From NCBI GenBank assembly GCA_946480085.1, contig CAMLHZ010000007.1:62001-126000 (forward strand): a DNA stretch of 64,000 nucleotides, in the 5' to 3' direction. Position numbers and translations under genes: made by a program. Below, in pieces: positions 26,731 to 36,309 of the stretch. The number at the start of each line of letters is the position of its first letter. Positions within the stretch are counted from its first letter, which is position 1. Origin of the DNA: an uncultured Flavobacteriales bacterium (lineage in GTDB: Bacteria; Bacteroidota; Bacteroidia; Flavobacteriales; Crocinitomicaceae). The notes beneath the pieces are model-generated. The model saw nothing but the letters and a program-made list of their open reading frames with translations. It was not told the DNA's origin and ran no database searches.

Positions 26731-27879
26731 ATGAAAGATCTTTCAATTTATTTCCAACCTGTTGAAGAAACGCTAGACTTTGGTCTTGGTGCGCATGTCG
26801 CTATTCATACAGATGGCAACTTTCCGGAATTGAAAGAAAAAGGTGTTGCACTAATTTATGTTCCCGAGTATAGAAATGGCGACGTTAGCAATCAAGGCAA
26901 TGTTAACCATGCGTTTCGAAATCATTTCTACAGTTTAAATCCGGCTGAATCCTGGAAGTTTGCTATTTATGATCTGGGGACACTTTCGCCGGGATCTTCA
27001 ATTGAAGACACCTATTTCGCAGTTCGACAAGTGGTTGCTGAGTTGGTGAAAGGAAATATTTTGCCAATTATTGTTGGTGGCTCGCAAGACCTGACTTTCG
27101 CTATGTATCAGGGTTTCGAAGAGCTGGAGCAGATGATCAATGTGATGAGTGTTGATTATAAACTGGATATTGGTGATCCGGACATTGACATCAATGCAGA
27201 TGGATTTGTAAACAAGATGTTGATGCATCGACCTTGTTATCTCTTCAATTATGCCACTTTAGGAGTTCAGGCTCCATTTGTTTCGAAAGACGATTTGATA
27301 CTTTTTGAGAAATTGTATTTCGATATGGTTCGACTAGGCGAGTATGCAGCCGATTTTAAGGTGGCAGAACCACATTTACGTAATACAGATTTGTTATCTA
27401 TTGATTTGAATGTACTTCGAACAACAGATTTTCCAAATAATAACTTCGTTCAACCAAACGGATTGTTCAATCACGAGTTGTGTCAGATAGCTCGCTATGC
27501 AGGGATTAGCGATAAACTATCGGCTTTAGGCTTATTTAATCTATCCTCGAAAACAGGAAATGATCTTGCTCATTCATCCTTAGCACAGATTATTTGGTAT
27601 TTCATTGATGGATTTGCACAACGAGTGGGAGATTTTCCGGTAGGCTTGAAGAAGAACTATACAAAGTTCACCGTTTTCTTAGATGAACTGGACCATGAAT
27701 TGGTGTTTTATAAAAGCGATAAAAGCGCCCGTTGGTGGATGGAAGTTCCTTACCCGCCGCTGGAAGGCGTTAAGTTTGAGCGACATCACATGGTTCCGTG
27801 TAATAAGAAGGATTATGAGAACGCTTTGAAAGGTGATATTCCAAATCTTTGGTGGAAAACATATCAGAAGCTGGGTTGA
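26731..27879 (+). CDS. Arginase/formimidoylglutamase-fold protein with degenerate metal site
   Basis: 382 residues of the ureohydrolase superfamily, often annotated formimidoylglutamase in Bacteroidota and known to lie beside gld genes. Visible family landmarks are IIVGGSQDLTFA, VDYKLDIGD and LLSIDLNVLRTTDFP. In active enzymes these positions read GG[DN]H, DAHxD and SxDxDxxDP; here the first His is Gln119, DAHxD is DYKLD, and the last motif keeps one Asp but has Asn at the next. The two-manganese site therefore looks incomplete and the protein is probably not a ureohydrolase (inference). ATG 26731 is preferred from the -7 box; 26725 is possible. It sits between topA and the porP/gldK cluster. 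Confidence 0.72.
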   Translation: MKDLSIYFQPVEETLDFGLGAHVAIHTDGNFPELKEKGVALIYVPEYRNGDVSNQGNVNHAFRNHFYSLNPAESWKFAIYDLGTLSPGSSIEDTYFAVRQVVAELVKGNILPIIVGGSQDLTFAMYQGFEELEQMINVMSVDYKLDIGDPDIDINADGFVNKMLMHRPCYLFNYATLGVQAPFVSKDDLILFEKLYFDMVRLGEYAADFKVAEPHLRNTDLLSIDLNVLRTTDFPNNNFVQPNGLFNHELCQIARYAGISDKLSALGLFNLSSKTGNDLAHSSLAQIIWYFIDGFAQRVGDFPVGLKKNYTKFTVFLDELDHELVFYKSDKSARWWMEVPYPPLEGVKFERHHMVPCNKKDYENALKGDIPNLWWKTYQKLG

Positions 27880-28074
27880 GTTGTAACTTTTGTGATTCCG
27901 CATCGTACAAGCAATTCGTGAAAAAAAAGTGTTGTTGAACATTTCGGTGTTGAAAACACACAGTTTGATGAAGAAAATATTTTGATTGTATTAAAACAAT
28001 ACTTATTTTAGTCGCCGAATGGGTGAATTGTACCCAATAATAAACAAGATCATACCGTACTAAGTACACTGTTT

Positions 28075-29052
28075 ATGAAAAAAAGAATACTAGTTGTTAC
28101 TACCCTTTTGCTTGCCGCTTGTGGAGCTAATGCTCAGCAAGATCTTGCATTGACGCATTTTATCTACAATAAGATGGCTGTGAATCCAGGTGAAACTGGA
28201 ATTGAAAACGGAGCATGTGGAAGCATGATTTACCGTAATCAGTGGGATAAGGTGAATGGAGCGCCGAACTCGTTATTGATTAATGCCGAAGGAAATTTGC
28301 CAAGTTTATTACGTTTATCCCCATTAAATGCGGGTATTGGTTTGAATGTGGTACATGATGCCATTGGTTTCAACCGTCAAACAAACGTAATGTTGAACTA
28401 TTCTCAGCATATTTCTCTTAATACCGGTGGAACACTAGGTATTGGTGTTGGTTTGGGCTTGTTCTCGTTTGGTTTGAATCCGGTTTGGGTGCCACCAAAT
28501 ACCTTGAGCGATGCCTCTTTGCCTGCAGGAAGTAGTGCAATGACTTTTGATGCAAACTTCGGTTTGTTTTATAAGCAGAATAACTGGTATGCAGGTTTGT
28601 CTTCTACGCATTTAGCAGCGCCAATTCTAGAACAGAAATCTATCCTTGGAACGGGTAATGTGGAGTACAATGGTGCTCGTCACTATTACTTTATGGGTGG
28701 TTATACCATTAATAATGTTGGTTCTGACGGAAAAGTTGATATTCAAATGATGGGGCAGACAGATGCTGTAAAAACATCAGTAAACTTGAATGCACGTTAT
28801 ATTTATAGAAATTTCTTGTATGGAGGTTTGGCTTTTAGAAATTCTGATGCAGTATCTGTGTTATTAGGATGGAGTCCAAGTCTTAGCCCAACAAAATCTG
28901 GAGCTGCTCAAAACTTTTGGGTAGGATACTCTTATGACCTTACAATTGGTAAGATTGCTAGCATTTCTAATGGTACGCATGAGATAGCGGTGAAGTATTG
29001 TTACATTCCAAAAATGAAAGTAACGAAACATAAACACCCTAGATGGTTGTAA
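28075..29052 (+). CDS. Type IX secretion outer-membrane protein, PorP/SprF family
   Basis: 325-residue beta-barrel with a signal peptide (ends ANAQQ, about 21). PorP/SprF proteins are outer-membrane partners of the T9SS; SprF is needed to export particular adhesins, while PorP is encoded in the porPKLMN cluster and is a core factor. The opening QDLALTHFIYNKMAVNPGETG and the YRNQWDKVNGAPNS segment are characteristic. Its position directly upstream of gldKLMN matches the porP-K-L-M-N order, so a core role is likely, but the family has many paralogues. An internal helix-free, strand-rich pattern continues to the basic C-terminus. Confidence 0.87.
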   Translation: MKKRILVVTTLLLAACGANAQQDLALTHFIYNKMAVNPGETGIENGACGSMIYRNQWDKVNGAPNSLLINAEGNLPSLLRLSPLNAGIGLNVVHDAIGFNRQTNVMLNYSQHISLNTGGTLGIGVGLGLFSFGLNPVWVPPNTLSDASLPAGSSAMTFDANFGLFYKQNNWYAGLSSTHLAAPILEQKSILGTGNVEYNGARHYYFMGGYTINNVGSDGKVDIQMMGQTDAVKTSVNLNARYIYRNFLYGGLAFRNSDAVSVLLGWSPSLSPTKSGAAQNFWVGYSYDLTIGKIASISNGTHEIAVKYCYIPKMKVTKHKHPRWL

Positions 29053-29127
29053 AATCAAAAAAAAAATTAAAATCTTTGTAACCATTTTTAAGACGGTTTC
29101 GTTATATCACAAAATTGATCCCTGTAG

Positions 29128-29158
29128 TTTGTTGAGATTATCCGGAACTGTAAATTTG
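29128..29158 (+). promoter_or_regulatory. Promoter of the gldKLMN operon
   Basis: TTTG at 29128-29131, exact 19-nt spacer, TAAATTTG at 29151-29158. The ATG of gldK follows only 7 nt after the box, so the mRNA would be leaderless or nearly so. Confidence 0.75.
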
Positions 29159-29165
29159 AATTAGG

Positions 29166-30719
29166 ATGAAAAAATTATTGTTGCTCGGCTTTATTGTGCC
29201 ATTCTTGATGGGTTGTCCCAAAAGAAGTGGTCATTTGACTGGAGTGCTTGGTAGACCGGTATACCAACCTGAAATTCCGCTTGGAATGGTTTATATACCA
29301 TCAGGTTCATACGACATGGGTGAGAATGATCAAGATGTTCCTTTCTTGCATCAAACTCGTGCGAAAACAGTTTCGGTACAAGCGTTCTATATCGATCAAA
29401 CCGAAATTACGAACAACGAGTATCGTCAGTTCGTAGAGTGGGTTCGTGATTCGATGGCTCGTGAGTTAATTTACGCTGCTGACATTGAGGGTATCGATGA
29501 GGAAGAAAAAGCTCGTTACATCAACTACAAGGATTACTATTTTAGTGAGACTGATGGTGAGATGAAAGAGTTTGATCCAACTGACCCTGAAGGTAACCGT
29601 GAAGTGTTCGCGTTAAACTGGGACAGAAAGTTTTCGTATGAAGATCCTGAATTGATTCCAACATTAGCAGAATTGTATTATGTTGATGGTGAGCGTTTTT
29701 ACCATAGACGTGAAATTGATACGCGTAAGTTGATTTTCAATTACAACTGGATCGATTTACGTGAAGCGGCTCGTAGAGGTGATGTTGAGATTATTCCTGA
29801 TGGTTATGATTACCAGGGAACGAAACAAGATCCGATGCACCGTGAGTTAGATCCAACTCCACATCCGTTTTCAAAAGAGCCTCAAGGTTTGGACGTAGAT
29901 TACGGTTGGTTGAATAAGAAAGGTCAAAACTCCGCAATTCGTGGGCATGCTAACCGTTCTCGTTTCATTATCAATGAGCATACACCGGTTTTCCCTGATA
30001 CATTATGTTGGGTTCGTGATTTTACATACTCGTTCCATGATCCAATGACAAATATGTACTTCTGGCATCCAGCGTACGATAACTATCCAGTTGTTGGTAT
30101 TACTTGGATTCAGGCAAAAGCTTTCTCTGTTTGGAGAACACAATTGTTGAATAGCTGGTTGCAGGCAATGGGTGATCTTTTTGTGAATGATTTCCGTTTG
30201 CCAACTGAAGCAGAGTGGGAAAGAGCAGCGCGAGGTGATTTGAATAATTCACCATATCCATGGGGAGGTCCTTACATCAGAAATGAGGCTGGATGTTTCT
30301 TAGGTAACTTTAAACCAATGCGTGGTCGTTATTTCGATGACGGTGGATTCCACACAGTAAAAGCTTACTCTTACAATCCAAATGGATGGGGTATTTACTG
30401 TATGGCTGGAAACGTTGCTGAATGGTGTGAAACTGCATACGACGAATCAATGTATGAGTTCTCTCATGATTTGAATACTGAATACCGTTACGATGCAATG
30501 GACTGGGATCCGCCAGCAATGAAACGTAAAGTTATTCGTGGTGGATCATGGAAAGACATTGGTTACTATTTAATGACTTCAACTCGTGCATACGAGTATC
30601 AAGATACGGCAAAATCTTACGTCGGCTTCCGAAATGTGGCAACACACTTAGGACGTGGTGGACGTGACTTCTCGAAAGAGGGAGGTGAAGAAATTCGAAG
30701 CGATATTGAACTGCGCTAA
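29166..30719 (+). CDS. gldK: T9SS ring lipoprotein GldK (PorK)
   Basis: 517-residue outer-membrane lipoprotein (lipobox Cys17 in FLMGCPKR) with a formylglycine-generating-enzyme (SUMF1) fold lacking a known catalytic role. PorK/GldK forms a periplasmic ring with PorN/GldN under the outer membrane. Fold hallmarks are MVYIPSGSYDMG, DQTEITNNEYRQFV, RLPTEAEWERAARG, GNVAEWCETAYD and VIRGGSWKD near the C-terminus. GldJ has the same fold, but the following gldLMN genes identify this copy as GldK. gldL starts 51 nt downstream. Confidence 0.93.
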   Translation: MKKLLLLGFIVPFLMGCPKRSGHLTGVLGRPVYQPEIPLGMVYIPSGSYDMGENDQDVPFLHQTRAKTVSVQAFYIDQTEITNNEYRQFVEWVRDSMARELIYAADIEGIDEEEKARYINYKDYYFSETDGEMKEFDPTDPEGNREVFALNWDRKFSYEDPELIPTLAELYYVDGERFYHRREIDTRKLIFNYNWIDLREAARRGDVEIIPDGYDYQGTKQDPMHRELDPTPHPFSKEPQGLDVDYGWLNKKGQNSAIRGHANRSRFIINEHTPVFPDTLCWVRDFTYSFHDPMTNMYFWHPAYDNYPVVGITWIQAKAFSVWRTQLLNSWLQAMGDLFVNDFRLPTEAEWERAARGDLNNSPYPWGGPYIRNEAGCFLGNFKPMRGRYFDDGGFHTVKAYSYNPNGWGIYCMAGNVAEWCETAYDESMYEFSHDLNTEYRYDAMDWDPPAMKRKVIRGGSWKDIGYYLMTSTRAYEYQDTAKSYVGFRNVATHLGRGGRDFSKEGGEEIRSDIELR

Positions 30720-30770
30720 GAATAAACAACAAACAAAAACTTTTTAATAAACCCAAAAAACAAGAAAACT

Positions 30771-31592
30771 ATGAAACCAGGAAGTAAAGGATGGAAGAAG
30801 TTTATGGCGAAACTCTACGGTTGGGGTGCGGCAGTCGTAATCGTTGGAGCATTATTTAAAATTCAACACTGGCCATTTGCATCTGAGATGCTTATCGTCG
30901 GATTAAGTACAGAAGCATTAATCTTCATTTTCTCATCTTTTGAGCCAATACATGAAGATCCAAACTGGGAGTTAGTATACCCTGAATTAGCATTAGGTCA
31001 TAGCGATGATTTAGATCACGATGCACTTCCGGCGGCAGGCGGACGTGGAAATCGCGGTGGAGGTTCAGGTATTACAGCTGAGCTAGACAAAATGCTTGAA
31101 GAAGCTAAAATTGACGGACAATTATTAGAGCGACTAGGTGACGGTATGCGTGCACTTGGTGAAAATGCAGCTCAATTGAAAGGTGTTACTTCAGCAGCAG
31201 CGGCTACTGATTCTTATGTTACTTCATTGCAAGCAGCATCTGATAAAGTATCTTCTTTGTCTGAAGCTTATGAAAGAGCATCAGTTTCTATTTCTGGTAT
31301 GACTTCTACAACTCAAGAAGGAGAGTCATTCGGAGAGCAAATGCAAAAAGTATCTAAAAATTTGGCTGCGTTGAACAACGTTTACGAATTACAATTGAAA
31401 GGTTCTTCTTCTCACTTAGAGGCTACAGAGAAGTTCCAACAACAAGTTACAGATATGATGGCAAACTTGTCAGCTTCTGTAGAAGATACACGTTTGTACA
31501 AAGAAAATATGGCTATGTTGTCTAAAAACTTAACTGACTTGAACTCAGTTTACGGCAACATGTTGAAAGCAATGACAATTTCTAGAGATTAA
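30771..31592 (+). CDS. gldL: T9SS motor protein GldL (PorL)
   Basis: 273-residue inner-membrane protein. With GldM it forms the proton-motive-force-driven motor of the T9SS and gliding. Two transmembrane helices lie at about 18-30 and 40-57; Glu48 in LSTEALIF occupies the position of the conserved membrane glutamate implicated in proton coupling. The cytoplasmic part has a Gly-rich linker (GGRGNRGGGSG) and long helical segments with repeated NLAALNNVYELQLKG / NLTDLNSVYGNMLKA, likely coiled coil. Only one gldL exists in the window although two gldM genes follow. Confidence 0.94.
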   Translation: MKPGSKGWKKFMAKLYGWGAAVVIVGALFKIQHWPFASEMLIVGLSTEALIFIFSSFEPIHEDPNWELVYPELALGHSDDLDHDALPAAGGRGNRGGGSGITAELDKMLEEAKIDGQLLERLGDGMRALGENAAQLKGVTSAAAATDSYVTSLQAASDKVSSLSEAYERASVSISGMTSTTQEGESFGEQMQKVSKNLAALNNVYELQLKGSSSHLEATEKFQQQVTDMMANLSASVEDTRLYKENMAMLSKNLTDLNSVYGNMLKAMTISRD

Positions 31593-31642
31593 TTTCTTTT
31601 TCTGGACCAATAATTTATTAATCAAATAAAAGATTAGAAAAC

Positions 31643-33382
31643 ATGGCAGGAGGAAAAGAAACCCCTAGACAGAAGATGATCGGTATGATGTACTTGGTAC
31701 TTACCGCACTTCTGGCACTAAATGTATCTAAAGCTATTCTCGACGCATTCGTTGCAATTGAAGAAAATATTCAATTAGCAAATTTGAATGAGTACGGACG
31801 TGGAAGAGAGAAGCTTATTGAATTGGAAGAAGTATCTCAGGATAAATCAAATCCACAGGCAATGGCAAAAGCGAAAACTTTGCTTAAAACTGTTAAGGAA
31901 ATTGATGCTATGACTGGGGCTCAAATCAAAATGATTGATGATTTGAAACTTGCAATTCTTGAAAAATGTAAAGAAAAGGTAGATCAGGCAGGTCCAGAGA
32001 ACATCATCACTAAAAAGTACGACGCAGCTGATCCGTTGAGACCAACTCGTATGAACTTGATGAAAGTTGATGGTAAAGACAAGTACGATGAGCCAATGGA
32101 AGTAATGGGTATCGCTGAAGATATCAAGAAACCAGGTGGTGAGGGTATGAAACTTTGGGAAGCTTATCAAAAGTACCGTAAAGACTTGACTGAATTGGTT
32201 GCAAAATCTTCATCAACTAAAGAGAAGAAGTATTCATTCGTTGCTCCAGCTTTTAACAAAAGCACTGATTTCGCGGTTATCGCTAAGGAATTGGAGAAAT
32301 CAATGAAAACGGTTGCTCCGGATGATAAGGATGTATTGATGAAGATTTACTCTTCATTAACGAAGGTTGAGTTTGCTGATATGCACGAAGGTGAAATCAA
32401 AGATGTTCATTGGATTGGACGTACTTTTGACCACTCTCCATCTGTTGCTGCATTAGCATCATTATCTTCTATGCAAAAAGAGATTCTTACTGCTCGTGCT
32501 GAAGCTGTTGCGTTAATTCGTGGTAGAGTTGGTGGAGGTGAGTACTCTTTCAACAAAGTTATGGCATTGGCTTACGGTCCTGAAGTGGCAAATCAAAATG
32601 AGGAAATTGAAATCCAAGTATTGATGGCTGCATTTGACTCAGATAAACAACCTTCAGTAACAATGAACGGTGGTGCTGTTTCTAAAGAAAACATTCGTGA
32701 AGGTAAAGCGTTCATTAAAACGAAAGCTGGTTCTACTGAAATGACTTTAAAAGGTGAGATTACTATCCTTAAGAAAGATGGTAGTCCTAAAACGTTGCCT
32801 TGGGAGAAGAAAATTCAAGTAATGAAACCTCAAGGAGTTGTATCGTTACCAGATATGAATGTATTGTACCGTGGTTACGATAACAAAATTGAAGCAACTG
32901 CATCTGGTTACCCTGAAGCAAAAGTTACAGGATCTGGAGTATCAGTTACAAAGTCTGGAGCAGGTTACGTTGGTCGTGTAAGCGGTGGAGGTAAAGAAGC
33001 TACAATTTCAATTTCTGGTTTCAACAAAGCGACAAACAAGAGTGTTCCTTTAGGTTCATTTAAGTTCCGTGTTCGTAACCTTCCTCCTCCAAGTTTATTC
33101 TTTGGTGGTGCTGAAGATGGTGGACAAGCTTCTCGTGCTGAAACTAAGATCTTTGCTAAGTATGGTCCTGAGATTCCATTAAACGTTTCTTTCCAGGTAT
33201 TAACATGGGAATTAGTAGTTGCTGGAGCTCCAATTACTGCAAAAGGAACTGGTAGTGTATTAGATGCTAAAGGAGTTGCGTTATTGAAACAAGCTAAGCC
33301 TGGTTCATTAATTACACTTCAAACAACTGTAAGAGGTCCAGACGGGGTTTCTCGTAAGAAATCTGGATCATTCAGAGTATAA
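31643..33382 (+). CDS. gldM: T9SS motor protein GldM (PorM), copy 1
   Basis: 579 residues. A single N-terminal transmembrane helix (MMYLVLTALLALNVSKAI, about 15-32) inserts in the GldL pentamer, and a long periplasmic part made of four domains reaches the GldK/N ring. EVANQNEEIEIQVLMAAF and the repeated Ig-like segments (KKIQVMKPQGVVSLPDMNVLYRG, split) are typical. It lies 50 nt after gldL and 23 nt before gldN. The first 42 residues are identical to those of the second copy at 34560, although about 20 codons differ synonymously. Confidence 0.94.
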   Translation: MAGGKETPRQKMIGMMYLVLTALLALNVSKAILDAFVAIEENIQLANLNEYGRGREKLIELEEVSQDKSNPQAMAKAKTLLKTVKEIDAMTGAQIKMIDDLKLAILEKCKEKVDQAGPENIITKKYDAADPLRPTRMNLMKVDGKDKYDEPMEVMGIAEDIKKPGGEGMKLWEAYQKYRKDLTELVAKSSSTKEKKYSFVAPAFNKSTDFAVIAKELEKSMKTVAPDDKDVLMKIYSSLTKVEFADMHEGEIKDVHWIGRTFDHSPSVAALASLSSMQKEILTARAEAVALIRGRVGGGEYSFNKVMALAYGPEVANQNEEIEIQVLMAAFDSDKQPSVTMNGGAVSKENIREGKAFIKTKAGSTEMTLKGEITILKKDGSPKTLPWEKKIQVMKPQGVVSLPDMNVLYRGYDNKIEATASGYPEAKVTGSGVSVTKSGAGYVGRVSGGGKEATISISGFNKATNKSVPLGSFKFRVRNLPPPSLFFGGAEDGGQASRAETKIFAKYGPEIPLNVSFQVLTWELVVAGAPITAKGTGSVLDAKGVALLKQAKPGSLITLQTTVRGPDGVSRKKSGSFRV

Positions 33383-33405
33383 TTTTAAATAGTCAACAAT
33401 TAGTC

Positions 33406-34419
33406 ATGAAACGTTTATTTTTAATTAGTTCATTATTCCTAGCGGCAATTACATCTGTATCTGCACAAGAGATTAATGGTGGACCTATTAATGTTCCTCA
33501 AAGAGACATCATCGATGGTGTTTATTTGACAGAGCATGTCCCTACGAAGCGTATGATTCCATATGAGTTTGTTCGCGAGGCTGATGTAACTTGGAGTAAA
33601 CGTGTATGGCAAAATATTGACATGCGTGAGAAGTTCAATCATCCAATTTATCTTCCATTCGATAAGCACTATGTTTCTGGTGTATACGTTAGAAATGCTT
33701 CTCGTTGGAGTCTTTGGACAATTTTACGTCACCACATTATTCAAGGAGATTTAACTGTGTTCTCTCCATACAATCCGTATCAGTTTGATATGTTTGATGG
33801 TGATCAGTTTAAGTATCCGATTGCACCAACTCCGGGCGAAAGCTACGCGACCGATTCACTTTTCAGAAATGAAGTGTTCCGTTACTTAGGGAAAGTTGGT
33901 TTACAATCCGATGTGGCATTTTCAAATGTTGATGGTGAAGATTCAATGGCAGTTATCAATGGAGTTTTACAGTATGTATACCCTCCAGCAGATACTACTT
34001 GGGTTGATTCTGAGCACATTGTTTCATACCACATTAAAGAGGATTGGTTCTTTGATAAAGAGCGTTCTGTACTTGATGTTCGTATTCTTGGAATTGCACC
34101 GGTTGTTTATCGTTATGATGAGGATCCAGTGACTAAGAAGAAGATCATTAAAGGAACAGAAGAGAAGTTCTGGTTGTATTTCCCTAGATGTCGTTACTTA
34201 TTGAACAACTACTTTGTTTACAATGAGCAGAATGACGCTAACTGGATGAGTTTTGATGACTTATTCTGGAAACGACAGTTCGTTAGTACTATTTACAAAG
34301 AGAGTAATGTATTCGATCGTCAGATTGAAAGTTACAGAACGGGTGTAGACGCCCTGATGGAAGCCGATAAGATTAAGGAAGAAATCAGATTGTTCGAACA
34401 CGATGTTTGGAACTTCTAA
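33406..34419 (+). CDS. gldN: T9SS ring protein GldN (PorN), copy 1
   Basis: 337-residue periplasmic partner of GldK, with a signal peptide ending at VSAQ (about 21). Characteristic blocks are READVTWSKRVWQNIDMREK, SRWSLWTILRHHI, FDGDQFKYPIAPTPGE, KEDWFFDKERSVLDVRILGI and the C-terminal ESNVFDRQIESYRTGVDALM (each conserved in the family). An additional aspartate/tyrosine-rich middle is less conserved. It is followed by a strong terminator at 34440-34480, so the primary operon ends here and the second gldM-gldN pair needs read-through or its own promoter. Confidence 0.94.
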   Translation: MKRLFLISSLFLAAITSVSAQEINGGPINVPQRDIIDGVYLTEHVPTKRMIPYEFVREADVTWSKRVWQNIDMREKFNHPIYLPFDKHYVSGVYVRNASRWSLWTILRHHIIQGDLTVFSPYNPYQFDMFDGDQFKYPIAPTPGESYATDSLFRNEVFRYLGKVGLQSDVAFSNVDGEDSMAVINGVLQYVYPPADTTWVDSEHIVSYHIKEDWFFDKERSVLDVRILGIAPVVYRYDEDPVTKKKIIKGTEEKFWLYFPRCRYLLNNYFVYNEQNDANWMSFDDLFWKRQFVSTIYKESNVFDRQIESYRTGVDALMEADKIKEEIRLFEHDVWNF

Positions 34420-34439
34420 TACCAGAAAATAAATTCTTG

Positions 34440-34480
34440 AACCCCGATCCCGCGCATGTAGGATCGGGGTTTTTCTTTTT
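34440..34480 (+). terminator. Intrinsic terminator between the two gldMN pairs
   Basis: Perfect 11-bp stem AACCCCGATCC / GGATCGGGGTT, 10-nt loop, then T-rich tract. It ends about 80 nt before gldM copy 2. Confidence 0.93.
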
Positions 34481-34559
34481 CTGGAAATCTGCCTTTCTTT
34501 TATTCGGTTACTTTTTTATTCCAACGCATTCTGTCCGTAAACCAATTAAACTTAAAGTT

Positions 34560-36293
34560 ATGGCAGGCGGAAAAGAGACCCCCAGACAAAAGATGATAGG
34601 TATGATGTACCTTGTTCTTACAGCGCTTCTCGCACTTAACGTGTCAAAAGCAATCCTTGATGCTTTCGTTGCAATCGAAGAGAATGTTCAAATTGCCAAT
34701 GTAAATGAATATGGCAGAGGAGAAGAAAAAAAAGGTGAGCTGAGCGATGCCGCAAATGATGGCAGTCAACCTGATTTGAAAAAGAAAGCAAAAAAATTAC
34801 TTGCGATTGTTAATCAAATTGATGCACTTACGGCAAAGCAAATTCAATTCATTGACGAGATGAAATTGGCGATTCTTGATAAAAGCGGTGAGGATATTAA
34901 ATCGACAGGCTCCAATTTTATTATTTCGACCAAATACAGTAAGAATGATCCGCTCAAGCCAACCCGTATGAATCTTATGAAAGTGGATGGGAAAGACAAA
35001 TATGATGAACCAATGGAGGTCTTGGGAATTGCAGATGACATTAAAATGCCAACCGGAGATGGGTTGAAACTTTGGAATTCATATTCTTCTTATCGAACTA
35101 GTCTTACAGAAATATTGGCTGCATCGTCTTCTGAAAATGGTAAGAACTATAAGTTCAAAGATCCAAAAATTAATTCCTTTAAAGATTTCGCTGATATTAA
35201 AAAGCAGTTGAGTAAATCTTTGAAAAATGTGGCAGAGGATGATAAGGAAGATCTAATTAAGATTTATGCTTCATTGACGAAACAAGAGTTTGGGGATTTA
35301 CATGATGGTGAAGTCAAAAATGTACATTGGATTGGTCGAACTTTTGACCATTCACCCACTGTTGCAGCGATTGCTTCACTGTCTTCTTTGCAAAAGGAAA
35401 TTCTTACCGCCCGTGCTGACGCAATTTCTTTAATTCGCTCACGAGTTGGGACTGGTGAGTACTCGTTTAATAAAATCATGCCTTTAGCTTATGGACCTGA
35501 AGTTGCCAATCAGAATGAAGAAGTGGAAATTGAGGTGTTGATGGCAGCATTCAATTCTGACAAAAAGCCGAGAGTAACTGTAAGTGGTGGTACTTTAAAA
35601 GAAGTTAGAGACGGTAAAGGTTATATCAAAACAAAAGGTTCGTCAGGTGAAATCAAATTAACTGGAGAAATTACAATTACAAATAAACGCGGACAAGAGA
35701 AAACAATGCCCTGGTCGAAAACGATTCAGGTAATGAAACCTCAGGGAACAATCTCTCTTCCGGACATGATGGTTTTGTATCGTGGCTATGAGAATCGCTT
35801 GCAGGCTACTGCTTCAGGTTATCCGGATTTTAAGCTAATTGGAAATGGTGTCTCAATTCGAAAAAATGGAAACGAATTCGTTGGGACGGTTAGTACTTCT
35901 GCCAAAACGGCAACCATCCAAATTTCCGGATTCAATAAAATGACGAATAAATCTGTACCACTTGGAATTACCACTTTCAGAGTGAAACAATTGCCAAATC
36001 CGAATGTTTATTGGGGAAATGTGGAAAACGGAGGCACGGTTTCGGGGAAAGACCCTAAAATATCTTTAAGTTACGGATCAGATAATTTATTGAATGTGAA
36101 ATTCCCTGTAAACTCATGGGATGTCAGTATCGAAGGTGTCCAAATCAAAGTTTCCGGTAGCGGTGGTACCTTAGACCAAAAAGCAATGAACTTAGTTAGA
36201 CAGGCCAAGAAAGGTTCCAGAATTATTGTAAATGTTAAAACTATTGGTCCTGACAAAGTTTTACGTAACAGAACGGGCGTTTTCTATTTATAA
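34560..36293 (+). CDS. T9SS motor protein GldM (PorM), copy 2
   Basis: 577 residues, a full-length paralogue of the first GldM. The N-terminal 42 residues, including the transmembrane helix, are identical; the region about 50-85 (YGRGEEKKGELSDAANDG) and the last periplasmic domain are the most different. Both keep EVANQNEE, the IQVMKPQG segment and MVLYRGYENR. No second gldL is present, so both GldMs would have to use the same GldL. The longest frame begins at 34407 inside gldN copy 1 and spans the terminator; ATG 34560 matches copy 1 and is chosen. I see no strong promoter box in 34481-34559. Confidence 0.92.
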   Translation: MAGGKETPRQKMIGMMYLVLTALLALNVSKAILDAFVAIEENVQIANVNEYGRGEEKKGELSDAANDGSQPDLKKKAKKLLAIVNQIDALTAKQIQFIDEMKLAILDKSGEDIKSTGSNFIISTKYSKNDPLKPTRMNLMKVDGKDKYDEPMEVLGIADDIKMPTGDGLKLWNSYSSYRTSLTEILAASSSENGKNYKFKDPKINSFKDFADIKKQLSKSLKNVAEDDKEDLIKIYASLTKQEFGDLHDGEVKNVHWIGRTFDHSPTVAAIASLSSLQKEILTARADAISLIRSRVGTGEYSFNKIMPLAYGPEVANQNEEVEIEVLMAAFNSDKKPRVTVSGGTLKEVRDGKGYIKTKGSSGEIKLTGEITITNKRGQEKTMPWSKTIQVMKPQGTISLPDMMVLYRGYENRLQATASGYPDFKLIGNGVSIRKNGNEFVGTVSTSAKTATIQISGFNKMTNKSVPLGITTFRVKQLPNPNVYWGNVENGGTVSGKDPKISLSYGSDNLLNVKFPVNSWDVSIEGVQIKVSGSGGTLDQKAMNLVRQAKKGSRIIVNVKTIGPDKVLRNRTGVFYL

Positions 36294-36309
36294 GAAGAAA
36301 CCCAAATCC

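Noticed and set aside
34407..34559. Upstream extension of gldM copy 2 starting inside gldN
   Set aside because: The extension is translated through an intrinsic terminator and has no counterpart in copy 1; ATG 34560 matches the paralogue exactly.
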